In this document: piece after piece, positions 15,301 through 25,700 of the stretch | Position numbering within the stretch: position 1 is the stretch's first letter | Layout of the letters: each line of letters begins with the position of its first letter | Assembly: GCA_013076295.1 (NCBI GenBank) | Contig: RQOL01000466.1 | Span: 5,003,080 to 5,067,079, forward strand | DNA: 64,000 bases | DNA from: Sanderia malayensis | Taxonomy: Eukaryota; Cnidaria; Scyphozoa; Semaeostomeae; Pelagiidae | Direction: 5' to 3' | Position numbers and translations under genes: made by a program | Notes under the pieces: model-generated | What the model saw: only the letters and a program-made list of their open reading frames with translations | Databases searched by the model: none | Told to the model about the DNA's origin: nothing

Positions 15301-17634
15301 CATGAGGCGCATATCATCAAATGTTTCAGATTTACCGCCACTGCAATTCTCCATAACTTGCAACATTCTGTCAGCCATCATTCTGGAATTATCTGCAGAC
15401 TCTTGTCGTCTACGCTGTCCATGAAAACTAACGAGATGTCTTTCTTCAATTGGACCAGGACTGGATGGTATTCTAAACAGGTCAGTTGTTTCAATGACAT
15501 TCTTTGACAGCAATTCAAGCAGAATTCCAGCTCTATTTGAGCTGAAAACCTCCTCCATCAACAGGCCAGCTTCTGCATACTTGTAAAAGGATGCCAAGAC
15601 AATCGATTGAAATGAAGAAAACTGTCTTACGGAACACATAAATTGCTTAATCTTTTCTACTTCAAACCCTGTTGAAAACATTTGCTGAACTATACGTTGC
15701 ATTTGCTCTGTCTTCAATAATGGAATATTGGCATGCAACAACGACTGCAAAAGCTCAAGGTAGTCATCTGCAATGCTTGTTACCGGCTCTGGCTTCAACA
15801 AACATTCAACAGCCTGCAACAAGATAAATAAAGTTGCTATCTCGAACATTCGCTTTCTCTAAACATTTTCCATTCCCCCCCTCCCCACTATGCTTTAGAA
15901 TAGTTGGGACATAGGTTATTTTAAGCATTCACTATCTCAATCAAATATTCCTTGTGAGTTCGAGATGGCAAATGACAACTGTAATTATGCAGAGTAACAA
16001 AAAGGTCTTGACTTGAGACTGGTAAGTATTTTAAGTAAAACAATGTGAGCCTTCTTATTCATTCACAGAGTTTACCAACATACCTCCAAGACTTCATCCC
16101 AAACATTGAACAACAAAACACCAGACTTCCATTGCACAAGGATGTTGAGTAACTTCAACAAGTAATTTAGCTTTACACTTGCAGTTGATGATTCCAGACA
16201 TGCCAGTACCGACTCTTTAGTACTCATCGTTTCAGATAACAAGCATTGCCAAAGAACATGGACATGTTCTTGTGTGGTATATTTGGCAGCTGCTTTGAAC
16301 ATTACGGAAAGACATTCAAAAACCTAAGAAAATATAATAGATTGATAGTTCCACCAACTGATTGTAAAGTGACGAGTGTCTACCTTTGTGGAGACCCCCT
16401 TCATCAAGCAGATATTTTTTATAAAAACGTTGATCAGCACCAGGCATAAAAACAACCAACAAAACAGAGCCAATACAAGATGGATGTGCTGAAATCTCAA
16501 CACGGGTTGAAATGCCAAGCTGAGTTCAGCCCGTGTTGAGTTGAGTTTCAACTCGGCTTTTGTAAACACTCAGAGGGCTTATAGCGGCAGACGTATTGAA
16601 ACTCAACCCGTGTTGAGCTAGAAATAGAATGACTGGCCATCATAGTTCTAGTTTTTATAAACGAGCTTCATATAAAAATACAAAGCTGTTGCATGTAATT
16701 AGTATGCCAACTGATTTTGGAATAGAATGACAAGAAAACTCACCGCATGGTTGACTTCTAATTTTTGTAGCATGATTTCAAGTACATCTTTGGTACATGA
16801 ATGGAACATTGCTGAAACTCCTTTGATTGTCTGAAAAAGCAAGCAGCCAATTCCTTCAGTAAGAGAATGGTCATCAAGTGCTGATGCAAAAACTACATCC
16901 AAAAAGCTGTCTTTATCTTTTAGTTTTCTGATTAGAAATGAGATGCTTTCTGCAGCAAACTGACGAATGTGAATCTTTTGTGATGTGCTTAGCAATTTCT
17001 TATACATGCTGAAAGAAACAAAAAAACATTTACATGGTCATCAAGTTGCAGGTCATAATCCAACCACACAAGACAAGATCTAATCTTAGTAAACAGCTAA
17101 ACCAAACGAACTTCCAATGCATTCTTCTGTAATTTCTTACCTGTAAACCTTTTGATAATCCTGTATCATGTACCTCCAACAATATTTAAAAATATAAGCC
17201 ATGCAAGTAAAGGTTTGCTCCAAAGCTTCTGCATCGTGAATAACAAGCAACTTCGTAATCACATCAAACACCCCTTCAAAATGCTGATAAAATTCATTCC
17301 TAAGATCTTTTGCAATTTGAGCAACAAGATCTAACAATGCGTCCAAACATTGCGAATTTTTTACAAGAAGGTGCTTGCACAAGATCTTTATGATGTCTTC
17401 TTGATGGTAAATAATTTGTCGTAAATCTTGAATTTTATCCCAAATTTCCGCTCTAAATACAGAAAAATCTTTCGAGCAATTCAAATCTCTCCATTTTAAC
17501 AATGATTCTTTAAAATAAGTTTCATCTGTTGTTTCTGACAGTTCTCGAACTTCGCCAATCTTGTGGTGAATATCGATTTTTATCTTGGAAATTTTCTCTG
17601 AAAATCCAGTGAAACGAAAAGTGTTAGCAGCCAT
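308..17634 (-). CDS. UTP20: UTP20, small-subunit processome HEAT-repeat protein
   Basis: UTP20 (DRIM) is a very large nucleolar alpha-helical repeat protein of the U3 snoRNP/SSU processome, needed for 18S rRNA maturation. I count about 42 exons. The first, 17141-17634, begins MAANTFRFTGFSEKI and matches the UTP20 N terminus (FKESLLKWRDLN, NEFYQHFEGVFDVIT). Further exons include 16744-17008, 16084-16323, 15260-15813, 14785-14991, 14456-14675, 13957-14343, 13285-13504, 12405-12872, 10037-10775, 8899-9170, 8212-8543 (an acidic linker), 5322-5392 (EEDIYDHSRQGTAFPLLK, very typical of the family), 3607-3740, 1290-1411 and 1018-1164. The last, 308-406, ends in a Lys/Arg-rich tail (KKRKMLKKRS) suited to nucleolar RNA binding. 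The exon at 10927-11164 carries a one-base frameshift near 11060, reported as a finding. Human UTP20 is about 2,785 residues and this one looks comparable. Family assignment is very secure; some small exon edges are approximate. Confidence 0.95.
1820..2085. mobile_element. Diverged MITE-like repeat in a UTP20 intron
   Basis: The stretch ending TTTTTATAAAAAAAAAGG then TGTGTA shares an inner block with 53160-53425: GGTCGGTTAAGAAT, later TTTCAGGCTCG, then AAATTTT...AAGAAT. The right end resembles the CACG...TTTTTTATAAGAAAC ends of the family at 35859, 48144 and 55824. The left end is not clear. Confidence 0.4.
3150..3485. repeat. Degenerate purine-rich tandem repeat
   Basis: A motif like GAGGCAGTAGAAGGTTTTGA recurs many times, arranged as roughly 130-bp higher-order units. 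One unit starts near 3165 and its copy near 3300, each containing AGAAGAATGTG, GCAGAAA and GTAGTACAAGGCTTTAAGAA. It lies in a UTP20 intron. Reading frames that open across it are repeat artefacts. Confidence 0.75.
9800..9980 (-). mobile_element. tRNA-derived SINE
   Basis: On the minus strand the element opens GGTGGTGTAGCCTAGTGG. It carries an RNA polymerase III A box (TAGCCTAGTGG, 9961-9971) and a B box (GGTTCAAATCC, 9908-9918). Box spacing of about 50 bases is like a tRNA gene. A non-tRNA body follows, including GGTAAATGAGTACCCAG. The cloverleaf is degraded, so it is a SINE rather than a tRNA gene. It sits in a UTP20 intron in the same orientation as the gene. Confidence 0.75.
12955..13115. 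repeat. 10-bp microsatellite, AATCATAATG unit
   Basis: About 15 imperfect copies of a 10-bp unit (AATCATAATG, with GCATCATAAT variants) follow one another in a UTP20 intron. The start grades into shorter ATGATGA runs from about 12930. Confidence 0.85.
15059..15205. mobile_element. Truncated copy of the TACCG...CCTCTAATTAG MITE
   Basis: The left end TACCGATTTCCTCTAATTAG and the inner parts TTTTAACCGCC, CAATAAGCGCCCACC and TTTTCACTGTTTGGTTCAAA match the complete element at 62775-62965. The right terminal repeat is missing here. It lies in a UTP20 intron. Confidence 0.7.
16496..16617. mobile_element. Short inverted-repeat element (CTCAACACGGGTTGA ends)
   Basis: The left arm CTCAACACGGGTTGAAA at 16496 is the reverse complement of the right arm ending at 16617 (AACTCAACCCGTGTTGAG). 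Inner copies of the same word (CCCGTGTTGAGTTGAG) make the element nearly palindromic. It lies in a UTP20 intron and looks like a small MITE. Confidence 0.65.
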
Positions 17635-18586
17635 AGTGGTGAAAGTTTTTCAATCAATATAATACAGCATTTTATATAGATTTGAAGAACAAATGTGTCA
17701 CAATTTCTGTTGCATATCAAAACGTTTTCACAGAGAAGTAGAACCCACGTGCTGCCTAGGCCGTTTTCTCCAACTCGTGGTCGCTCTCGTTTTCGTTTGA
17801 ATAAACGTGAACGAGGCTTGCTATGAATGACGTCATGACTTACAATATACAAAAACCAGAAAGATAAACACAACAGAAAAACATTGATTTTCAGATCAAA
17901 TACGAAATTGATAAAGTGATTTTTAACCAATCAAATGCATGAAATTTCCATGTACGAAAACTAACTTCTTTAAGTTCTCGCTGCATATATATATGAGTCC
18001 AAATATTAAAATAATCTATTTAGAGAAATTAACATTACAAGCAACAAGAGAAGTCTTCCCATTTTCAATTTACTCTTCAACTGACGACAGATATCCTGAC
18101 ATTAAAGAGATTGATTATATAAAATAACAATGGTTATAATAATAGTGTATCAAACTAAAGAGACCTAATTGCATTTTCCAGAAATAGTGATATGCCATTC
18201 TTGGCTGGACTTTGATAGTCTGAATAAAAAAACGCAGTGAATCTACTTCAATTTCATGCATCTTTTATTACATTCAACGTGTTACAAATCTATTAATCTA
18301 TTAAGCAGTAGTGGTTAAGACCCGTCATCTATATTCATTTGGCGGAGTTTACCGCAGAATTGTTCAAAGTCTATTTCGTATAGGAGCTGCGGAGGAAGAA
18401 ACATAGCATTCTTTTTCCTCGTCCCAGCTTCCCCCAGTCTCTATATACAAAATAGACTTGGAACAGGTCTAAGTTTACCGATAAAACAACAAGCCAAGCC
18501 TGCCTGCAACCTTCACAATCTTAACTTAATCAATTATAATTTTCCTAATTGCAAACATGACACTATTATACCTTAAGCATGCTGCT
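17635..18586. other. Gap between UTP20 start and WIPF 3' end
   Basis: This holds the UTP20 promoter and 5' UTR (proximal to 17634) and sequence downstream of WIPF. I see no exon. A long imperfect inverted repeat spans about 18364-18461 (AAAGTCTATTTCGTATAG against CTATATACAAAATAGACTT). Confidence 0.5.
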
Positions 18587-18640
18587 GCGAAGGCTTAACC
18601 ACCACGCAGGATATCCTCCTGCACAGTGGTCAGGCTTCGC
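18587..18640. other. Strong 54-nt hairpin downstream of WIPF
   Basis: The arms GCGAAGGCTTAACCACC and GTGGTCAGGCTTCGC pair with a 3x3 internal loop and a terminal GCAGG/CCTGC stem around a short AT loop. It lies about 190 bp past the WIPF stop, so it could be a 3' UTR structure, an inverted repeat or a small RNA precursor. No tRNA boxes are present. Confidence 0.45.
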
Positions 18641-18824
18641 GTGATAATCTTGAAGATATGATGCTTTCTGTGCAGTAAATATTATTGCAGACCAACCAAC
18701 CATTCTCGGACGAGATTCACGTTCATCATCCTCTCTCTACTACTCGTGTATTTAATCTCAAATTACAATTGTAAAACATTTTATGATCGATCGTTGGCTC
18801 ATTTAAAAAAAACTGCTACTTCTC

Positions 18825-21355
18825 CTACCGGCGACTGCCTGGCGGTGGCGGAGGCGGGGCACCCCTGGAAGGAGGTGGCGGGGGAGGTGCATTCCGACTG
18901 GGACCTTGTCCTGCAAAGGAAACGCAAGATAATCAGTAAACAAGCTTCAACTCAAATCAACATCCAGAGTGCAAATGATCTGACACAATATTTACTTTTC
19001 ATAGTCGCTCTTGCACTTTTGCTTGGATAATTCTTTGGCGTGTCACGATATTGTTCTGGTGGCGGGAAACTAGTTCGGAAGTTGAATCTTGATTCAAAAT
19101 CTGAAATGCGAAATATATTGTATGAGTGGGGCACGATAATGGGATAGCTATATTCTCTACACGCCTGCCTCGTGATTGACTCGTTCTTCACGAGATGTTG
19201 ATGTAAATGACGCTCTACTTATATGTAATGAGTACCCCACCACGGACAAATCAATACACTGATTACATGCATATACTTCTTCGAAATAGCTCTTACTTTG
19301 AAAACACGAGAATTTAGATTTTTCAACTTTCTTATGTTTTACAAACCCAGTACTGAACTTTCTTAACTTTTTTACGAGCCGAGCCCTACTTTCTTATAAA
19401 ACAGCTTTCTTATAAAAAACGTGCATAGAGCCTCCTCAAACTCAGAAAAATTACTATTCTTATAAAAGACGTGTATTCATCATCCCCTTCCTCCTACAAA
19501 ACAATGTTGTCTCTAGAGACAGTCTTATACAATATTGACAAAATTGTTTGCACGATGATCACAGGGGTCTGGTTGACAGAGGAACGTTGCCTTAGGGGGA
19601 GTGGGGGTCAAATAACACAAGGGTTGATAGCCTTTTCCGTAATTCTACAAGTGTCCCAAGAACGTCTGTCCTCTATTGAATTACCACAATCAATCAATGC
19701 ATAATAAAAAACATTGACATATAATGAAGACAAAGCTTTGTCAAACAGCTCACCAGATTCATCATTCACCAAGTCATCTGGGGGAGGAGGCAGAGATATT
19801 CTATTCATTGAAATCTGAGAATTCCTTGGAGGCGGTGGCAGCTCTCTTTCCAGTGATCTTGAGCTGGACGGGGGTGGAGGGGGTGGTGCTGTATTCCTTT
19901 GTCCAACCTCCCTGCCTCTGGGGGCAGGTGGTCTCGGTAAGTTTGCTGGCGTACGAGAAGGTGGTGGTGGTGGGGGCATGTCCCTTGAACTGTCTCCTCT
20001 GCTCGGTGGAGGCGGTGGGGCTGGAGCACTCTGCTGAGTAGGAACCTCCATAGCAGGTGGAGGTGGCAAAATGGATCGTGATGGTGGGGGTGGTGGTGGA
20101 GGGCCTGAGGTGCTTTTTGGTTGGGGAACATTGCCATTGCTCATTGAAGGTGGTGGGGGAAGACCTCCTTTAGATCTTGATGCCATGTTGCTACCACCTG
20201 GGGGTACAGGAGTACCACCTGATGGCCTGGATGGTGAATTATTATTAAGCTTCAACTGTGGAGATGATGAAGGTCTCGGAAGTCCCCCTTGTGAAGATAT
20301 ACTGTCTCTTGAAGGTGGTGGAGGAGGGAGACTTCTATCTGGCGGAGGAGGGGGTGGAAGGCTACCTCTTGATGTCGGTGGTGCTGGTAAGCCTCCTCTA
20401 GTAGGAGGTGGGGGTGGCTTGCCAGAACTTCTAACATTGCTATCAGCAAAGTTTGGTGGCTTCGAATGTCTCCTGTGCTCTTCGGTTGACGCTGAAGAGG
20501 TCCGTCTTGGTGGGGGTGGCTTTAAATTCTCATTCGGTGGCTGTGGAAGAGAAGGCTTTCTAGCATCTGACGGAGATGGTTTTTGGACAGGGGCAGGCGG
20601 TAGTGAAGGTTGGTGAGCTGCTGAGTTATGATTCCCAAATCGTTGTGCTGGTGGAGGTGCAGGCATGTTTGATGGACCATTTTGAGCTGGCTTGGAAACA
20701 GCTGGTCGTGGACCTCTCATTCCCGGGGGCTTCAAGGCTGGTCCACCAGCACCTAGTGTCAGGAATGATCACTGTTAGCATCCTTAATCACATTGTATAC
20801 AAAAAAATAATTAAGAACATCCTGAACTGTACATTTAAAATTATTCAACTGTCCATTTTTTAATGCTAGCTACCAGAGAAATATTAAGAGTACAATCAGT
20901 GCCAAGCATTACCTCCTGCTGGCTTTCTCTCTCCAGCCGATCTGAGTTTTGGCATTCCACCAGCAAATAGACCTCCCAGGCCACCTGGTGCACTACCACC
21001 TCCTGACATTGGTGCACCAGACGCAGCACCTGATCCGGGACCTGGTCCTCCACCTGGCCTATTTGAAGATGGTGCTTTATTCGCTGAAGAAAAGAACAAA
21101 AAAACAATTGTTGCAATGCATGCAAGACGTCGATAAAAAAAGGTTCTTCAATTTATTGACATTGTTTACAACATACTCACCAGCAACTAAAGGAGTGCTT
21201 CGATCATTAGTCACAGTTTTCTTCAGCTTGGCTCCCTTGTGGATGTCACCGAGTAATGCTCCACGGCCTTTACCCCCCGAGGGGGGTTTTGATGGTGCTG
21301 CATTTACAGAGGGGGGTGGGGGAGGTCCTGGAGGTGGTGGTGGTGGAGGTGGCAT
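18825..21355 (-). CDS. WIPF: WAS/WASL-interacting protein family member (verprolin-like)
   Basis: WIP-family proteins bind actin and hold WASP/N-WASP, controlling Arp2/3-driven actin assembly. There are five coding exons: 21181-21355, 20913-21083, 19754-20752, 18996-19100 and 18825-18910. Exon 1 starts with a polyproline run and then carries a WH2 actin-binding motif (RGALLGDIHKGAKLKKTVTN), nearly identical to human WIPF1/2/3. The long exon 3 is a Pro/Ser-rich linker with many PPPPPP profilin/SH3-type runs. Exon 4 carries the WASP-binding segment (FESRFNFRTSFPPPEQYRD, then NYPSK), as in vertebrate WIPs. Exon 5 gives a basic Pro-rich end (GPSRNAPPPPPPSRG, PGSRR). All exon phases join. Which of vertebrate WIPF1/2/3 it matches cannot be said; it may be pre-duplication. 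A non-coding 5' exon probably begins at 21449, where there is a TTTTCAG acceptor. Confidence 0.93.
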
Positions 21356-21449
21356 ACTTGTTTGACAACTCTCTTATCACTGAAGCATTTGTCTTTATAG
21401 TTCCACTTGCATTAAATTAATCAACAACACATCCAAACGTCATTGTAAC

Positions 21450-22735
21450 CTGAAAAGTAATAAAATTAGTCTCAATATGGTTATACGGTATTATTATTTG
21501 AAAATTATTATTTGAAATACTTTAATGGTGCAAGAAGGATCAATGATAATAATTATCATAATGACGATGGTAATTAGTGTACTACATTACTCAAGTAAGG
21601 TCAAAGTTAACATGAAATAAAAACATTTAAAACAATATATTTCATACTGATTCCATTAAATAGTTCTACTTTTATTTGAAAACATGCATGCTGTGAACTA
21701 CGCAAAATTTCATCTGAGAAATGCTTCAGTATTTTCATTCAAATGTTCAACCAACCATGAAACGCTTTACTACTTTGCAAAATGACTGAAACTCCACGTA
21801 GAAGTGTTGGTTTATTGACAAAAGTAAGACAGAAAATGCAGCATGAAAAATTGCTCAGGACAACAGGTACAATAGACAGGACAGGAGCATTCGTTGCCAG
21901 AATTTTCGCTTTTGGACTTTTGGGCAACTTCAGTTATGGAACTAAACTTTCCTAATTCCTGATCGAAACAAACTTCAATGTTTGGATATTAACATTACCT
22001 GTTTCGGTGAAAATAATAGTGATACAGAAAACTGACGGTCTTTAATGCCAAGAGATCAACAAAAGTATTCCTTTTCCGAGGTAGATACAATAAAGAGAAA
22101 AGTCTGACGCTGGGCCTAAATTACCAAAGTCATTTCCGCAACCCAACAGTGCAAACAAAACCTTGAAACTAAAAGCGACCTCACCTATTTGTCAATGTAG
22201 TCGAAGAAAGAATTATTCAGAAAACTGAGCTTGTTATGAAGTGTCTTGGTACTTTATATGATGCAATCATTAGATCGGAATTAAAATATTTTAGAGCACT
22301 CCTTCTGTTCCAAGCTGAGCTCCTCTTGTAATAATAATCATACCGAATTCCAATCTAACACTCCCATACGCCTTTGCGAGCACATATCGAGGCCTGATGC
22401 TGCGTGTAAAATACGGAACTAGTTGAACCATTGTTCATTGATAAATTCCTGGAACTTCAACATGAGGAAAGTGGGGAGTTTGAGTCCCTTGTGTACCAGG
22501 AGCCTGATTACGAAATCTGATGGACATTAGCCAAAAGAATTATGCTCTTTTGCGGGTGAATATCACGTTTAAATCAACAAGTGACAAGCTTCAGAAGAAA
22601 CAAACGACAAAACAAAATATAATTTAAATATAACATGAAAATCTAAATCTGGTACTGTTAATACAACAGGAATAAAATGCAAGTAAAATTAACTATACGG
22701 ACATTAACAATATTCAGCAATTTTTTAAATTCCTG
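21450..22735. other. WIPF upstream / MTRR downstream intergenic
   Basis: About 1.3 kb of AT-rich sequence with no supported coding exon. It should hold the WIPF promoter and 5' UTR exon(s) and the MTRR 3' UTR. No repeat family stands out. Confidence 0.5.
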
Positions 22736-25700
22736 TCACGTCCAGACATCTTCTAAGTATCTTTTCTTTTCACAAAGATTTTTAAGTTGTGCAATAGCTA
22801 ATTCTTCAGATATATTCTGTGTTTCTTGGAACATTTTCAACATGGCCTGTCGCACGTTGCGAGCCATGTTAGCTGCATCACTGAAAAAGAGAACAGAAAA
22901 ATACTCAATGATGCGTAATTAATATGCAAAGTTAAATGATATTTACCTGGTGCATAACTCACCCACAAATGTAAACGACCGCGCCTTTCTCTACAATAAG
23001 TGACATCAGCAGCTCCTGGTTTTGCTTCATGTTATCTTGAACATATTTTGGTGCAAATTCATCTTGGTTCTCGTCGCGGGAAAACGAAACAAACAATTGC
23101 GTGAGAATATTATTGTTTACGAATTCTTCAAGCTCTTTCCTGGAAAATAATACATGAAAGGTGTCAGCAAATGGCGTCAACGTTATCTACTTCAAAACCC
23201 AATGCATGCAGCTGACATTCGCTATTTTGAACATTTGCTTTCTAGAACGATTTTCCATTTCCCCTCGCTTTGGTAAAGTATAGTTGGGACATCGATATCC
23301 CCTACTTCGAACAAATTTCATAGCGACGTAAACAGATATCGACGTATTTTCATAGCAAATCACTAACAACACTACACCAAATGCATACCTGTATAAAAAA
23401 TCACTCTCTTTGTGTCGACATCCAAAGAAGAGAAACATTGAGCCCCATTCTGCACTAGAATTTGCTTTTTTCTGTAACTCTCTAAAGAATGAACAAAGAT
23501 ACTGCAGAATCCATTCTTAAAACAAAATATTATATTGTCCACAAGAGGTTAAAAGTGAGGATTCGAGCTGAGAATACTAACCTATGTTGTAGAAAGCCAA
23601 TAAATGGAGCAACACCAGTGCCCGGGCCTATCATAATCAATGGCAAGCTTTGGTCAGCCGGCAATTGAAAAGCTGTTCTGTTTCTCCAAAAAACTGGAAT
23701 CTATTCAAAACAGTGAATCAGGGTTACGAGCTAAACTAAGAGTAGATAAGCTTTAGACTTGCTACACAGTTGCAATATAGCTCACAGCAACAACAACCAC
23801 TCGGTATACTGCAACTCGTCAAAATTCGTTCAAAAAAGTGCAAGGTAGACTCACTACATTGCGTCCCTGTGTCTTACTCGTTTTTGCCTGCTCGGTAGAC
23901 TCACTACATTACGTCCCATTGCCTCGCTAGTAACTCGCTTAAAACACACACACCACAACCGAGCGAGCAAAACGAGTGAGGTACAGGGACGCAATGTAGT
24001 GAGAAGTATGTCGTGTTTATAAGATAGAATGCTTCGTGGAAAGAAGCATTCCATCAATACGTAATTGCAACATCTAATTTTATAATTTGTTACAATATTT
24101 TTTAAAATACCTGAACATTAGAAGGACATGCCATGCGTTTTTGTTGTTCGTCGGGCTCCTTCCATGCTGTTATCCGATCTAGCCATCCAGTACATAAACC
24201 AATTCTAAAGCAAAATAGCGAATAGTTAATTAAAATATCGATTCATACATATATTTGAGCACAATCAGAAGAGGAAGGTAGGGGAATAATTGCTCACTTT
24301 GGACGAGTCACTCCATCAAGTCCTTTCACAACGGCAATATTGAAAACAAACTTTACTCTACCCTGGTCATGTAAAGGCGAGCTGAAAATGCAAAAAAAAT
24401 AACTCAAACATATTTATAAAATGGTGTAACTATAAAACAAAGCTGCCACTTTGTAATTTGACAAGACTAAGAGCATTAGTTGCGTGTGTGACTACGCTAT
24501 AAAATGTTGTAAAAGCTTAATAAGCTAACAATAAATTTGTCAAGGGAGTAGAATCCTAGAGGCATGTCTGAAGCAATAATGCTATTTGTTCGAGCTACTT
24601 GGCAATGACAATGTACCTTGCGACAGAATATGGCCTTGGCTGTAATCTTGGAAGAGAAGCTGAAATTGAAAACAACATTCTTGTCCGAGGATAGTCGCAG
24701 CAATAACGTCAACAAAAGTCGAGTACATTATCAAATTAAGTTAGTAATTTTAGTGTGAGTGGAAAAAACTTGCTTTGAATTACCTAGCAGCCTGTCTATA
24801 GGCGGACGACAAGATGGAAAAGCTTTCAAAATGTCAATCATGTCGGTTTGAGGTTCGCGAATCCATTTTGTATATTCTTTTGCTCCTGAACGAAGAAATT
24901 GTCGATTGATTTTGAGCACAAAACGGGGTGCCTAAGGACGAATGGTTGGGCGAATAATCCAAGTTGGGCGAAATGGTTGTTGGGCGAAATGGTTGTTGGG
25001 CGAAATGGTGGTTGGGTAAAATGGTGGTTGGGCGAAACGACCTGTTACTAAGGACAGCATAGGGCTCAGTAATTTGTAACGCTGTCGCTAGATATAGTTC
25101 TGTGTGTAGCAGCGGAACAAGAAACAACGATATTTGCAACAGAATGAAAGTATTGTTATTGAAAACAATAATAAAAACCTTGAATGCTGCAGAGCTCTTG
25201 AAGTCGACGTTTTTCGTCCGCGTTATCTGTATACTCAGATATCCATCGTAGCAGGGCCTTTTTTGGAACAGCCCTGATGTCTATGGAAGTTTTCAGCACA
25301 TGCCTCAATGTGGACTCTTGTGGGATATAATCTGGCCACGAAGTACCTAAAACAATTACAGAGCACACTTAGTTGAAAGAATATCAAGCATAGGGTAATG
25401 CTTCGATTAAACGCCCGGGGCGTTTATTAAATGTTTTGATATTTTAAGGGGGGGTCTATTCGAGGGGGCCTTCAAAAGAGAGAGGTGTTTATTGATAAAC
25501 ATCTAATGATGATCGCATTTAGCATCTCTACAAGGGGGTGTCTATTCGAGGGGGCATTTAATAGAAGGGGGCATTTATTAAAAGCAATTATAGGTTTAAA
25601 AACTTTGAGAAGAGTAGAGAAAAGCCAAAGAGAAGCGAGAGCCAGTTGGGGCTTCTTAAAAGTCTCCCATCCTAATAACAACAACTTTATTTTGCTTTTT

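Noticed and set aside
20071..20616. Long Gly-rich open frame on the plus strand (181 codons)
   Set aside because: It is the antisense of the WIPF polyproline exon: CCN codons read as GGN on the other strand. The minus frame has the WH2 and WASP-binding context.
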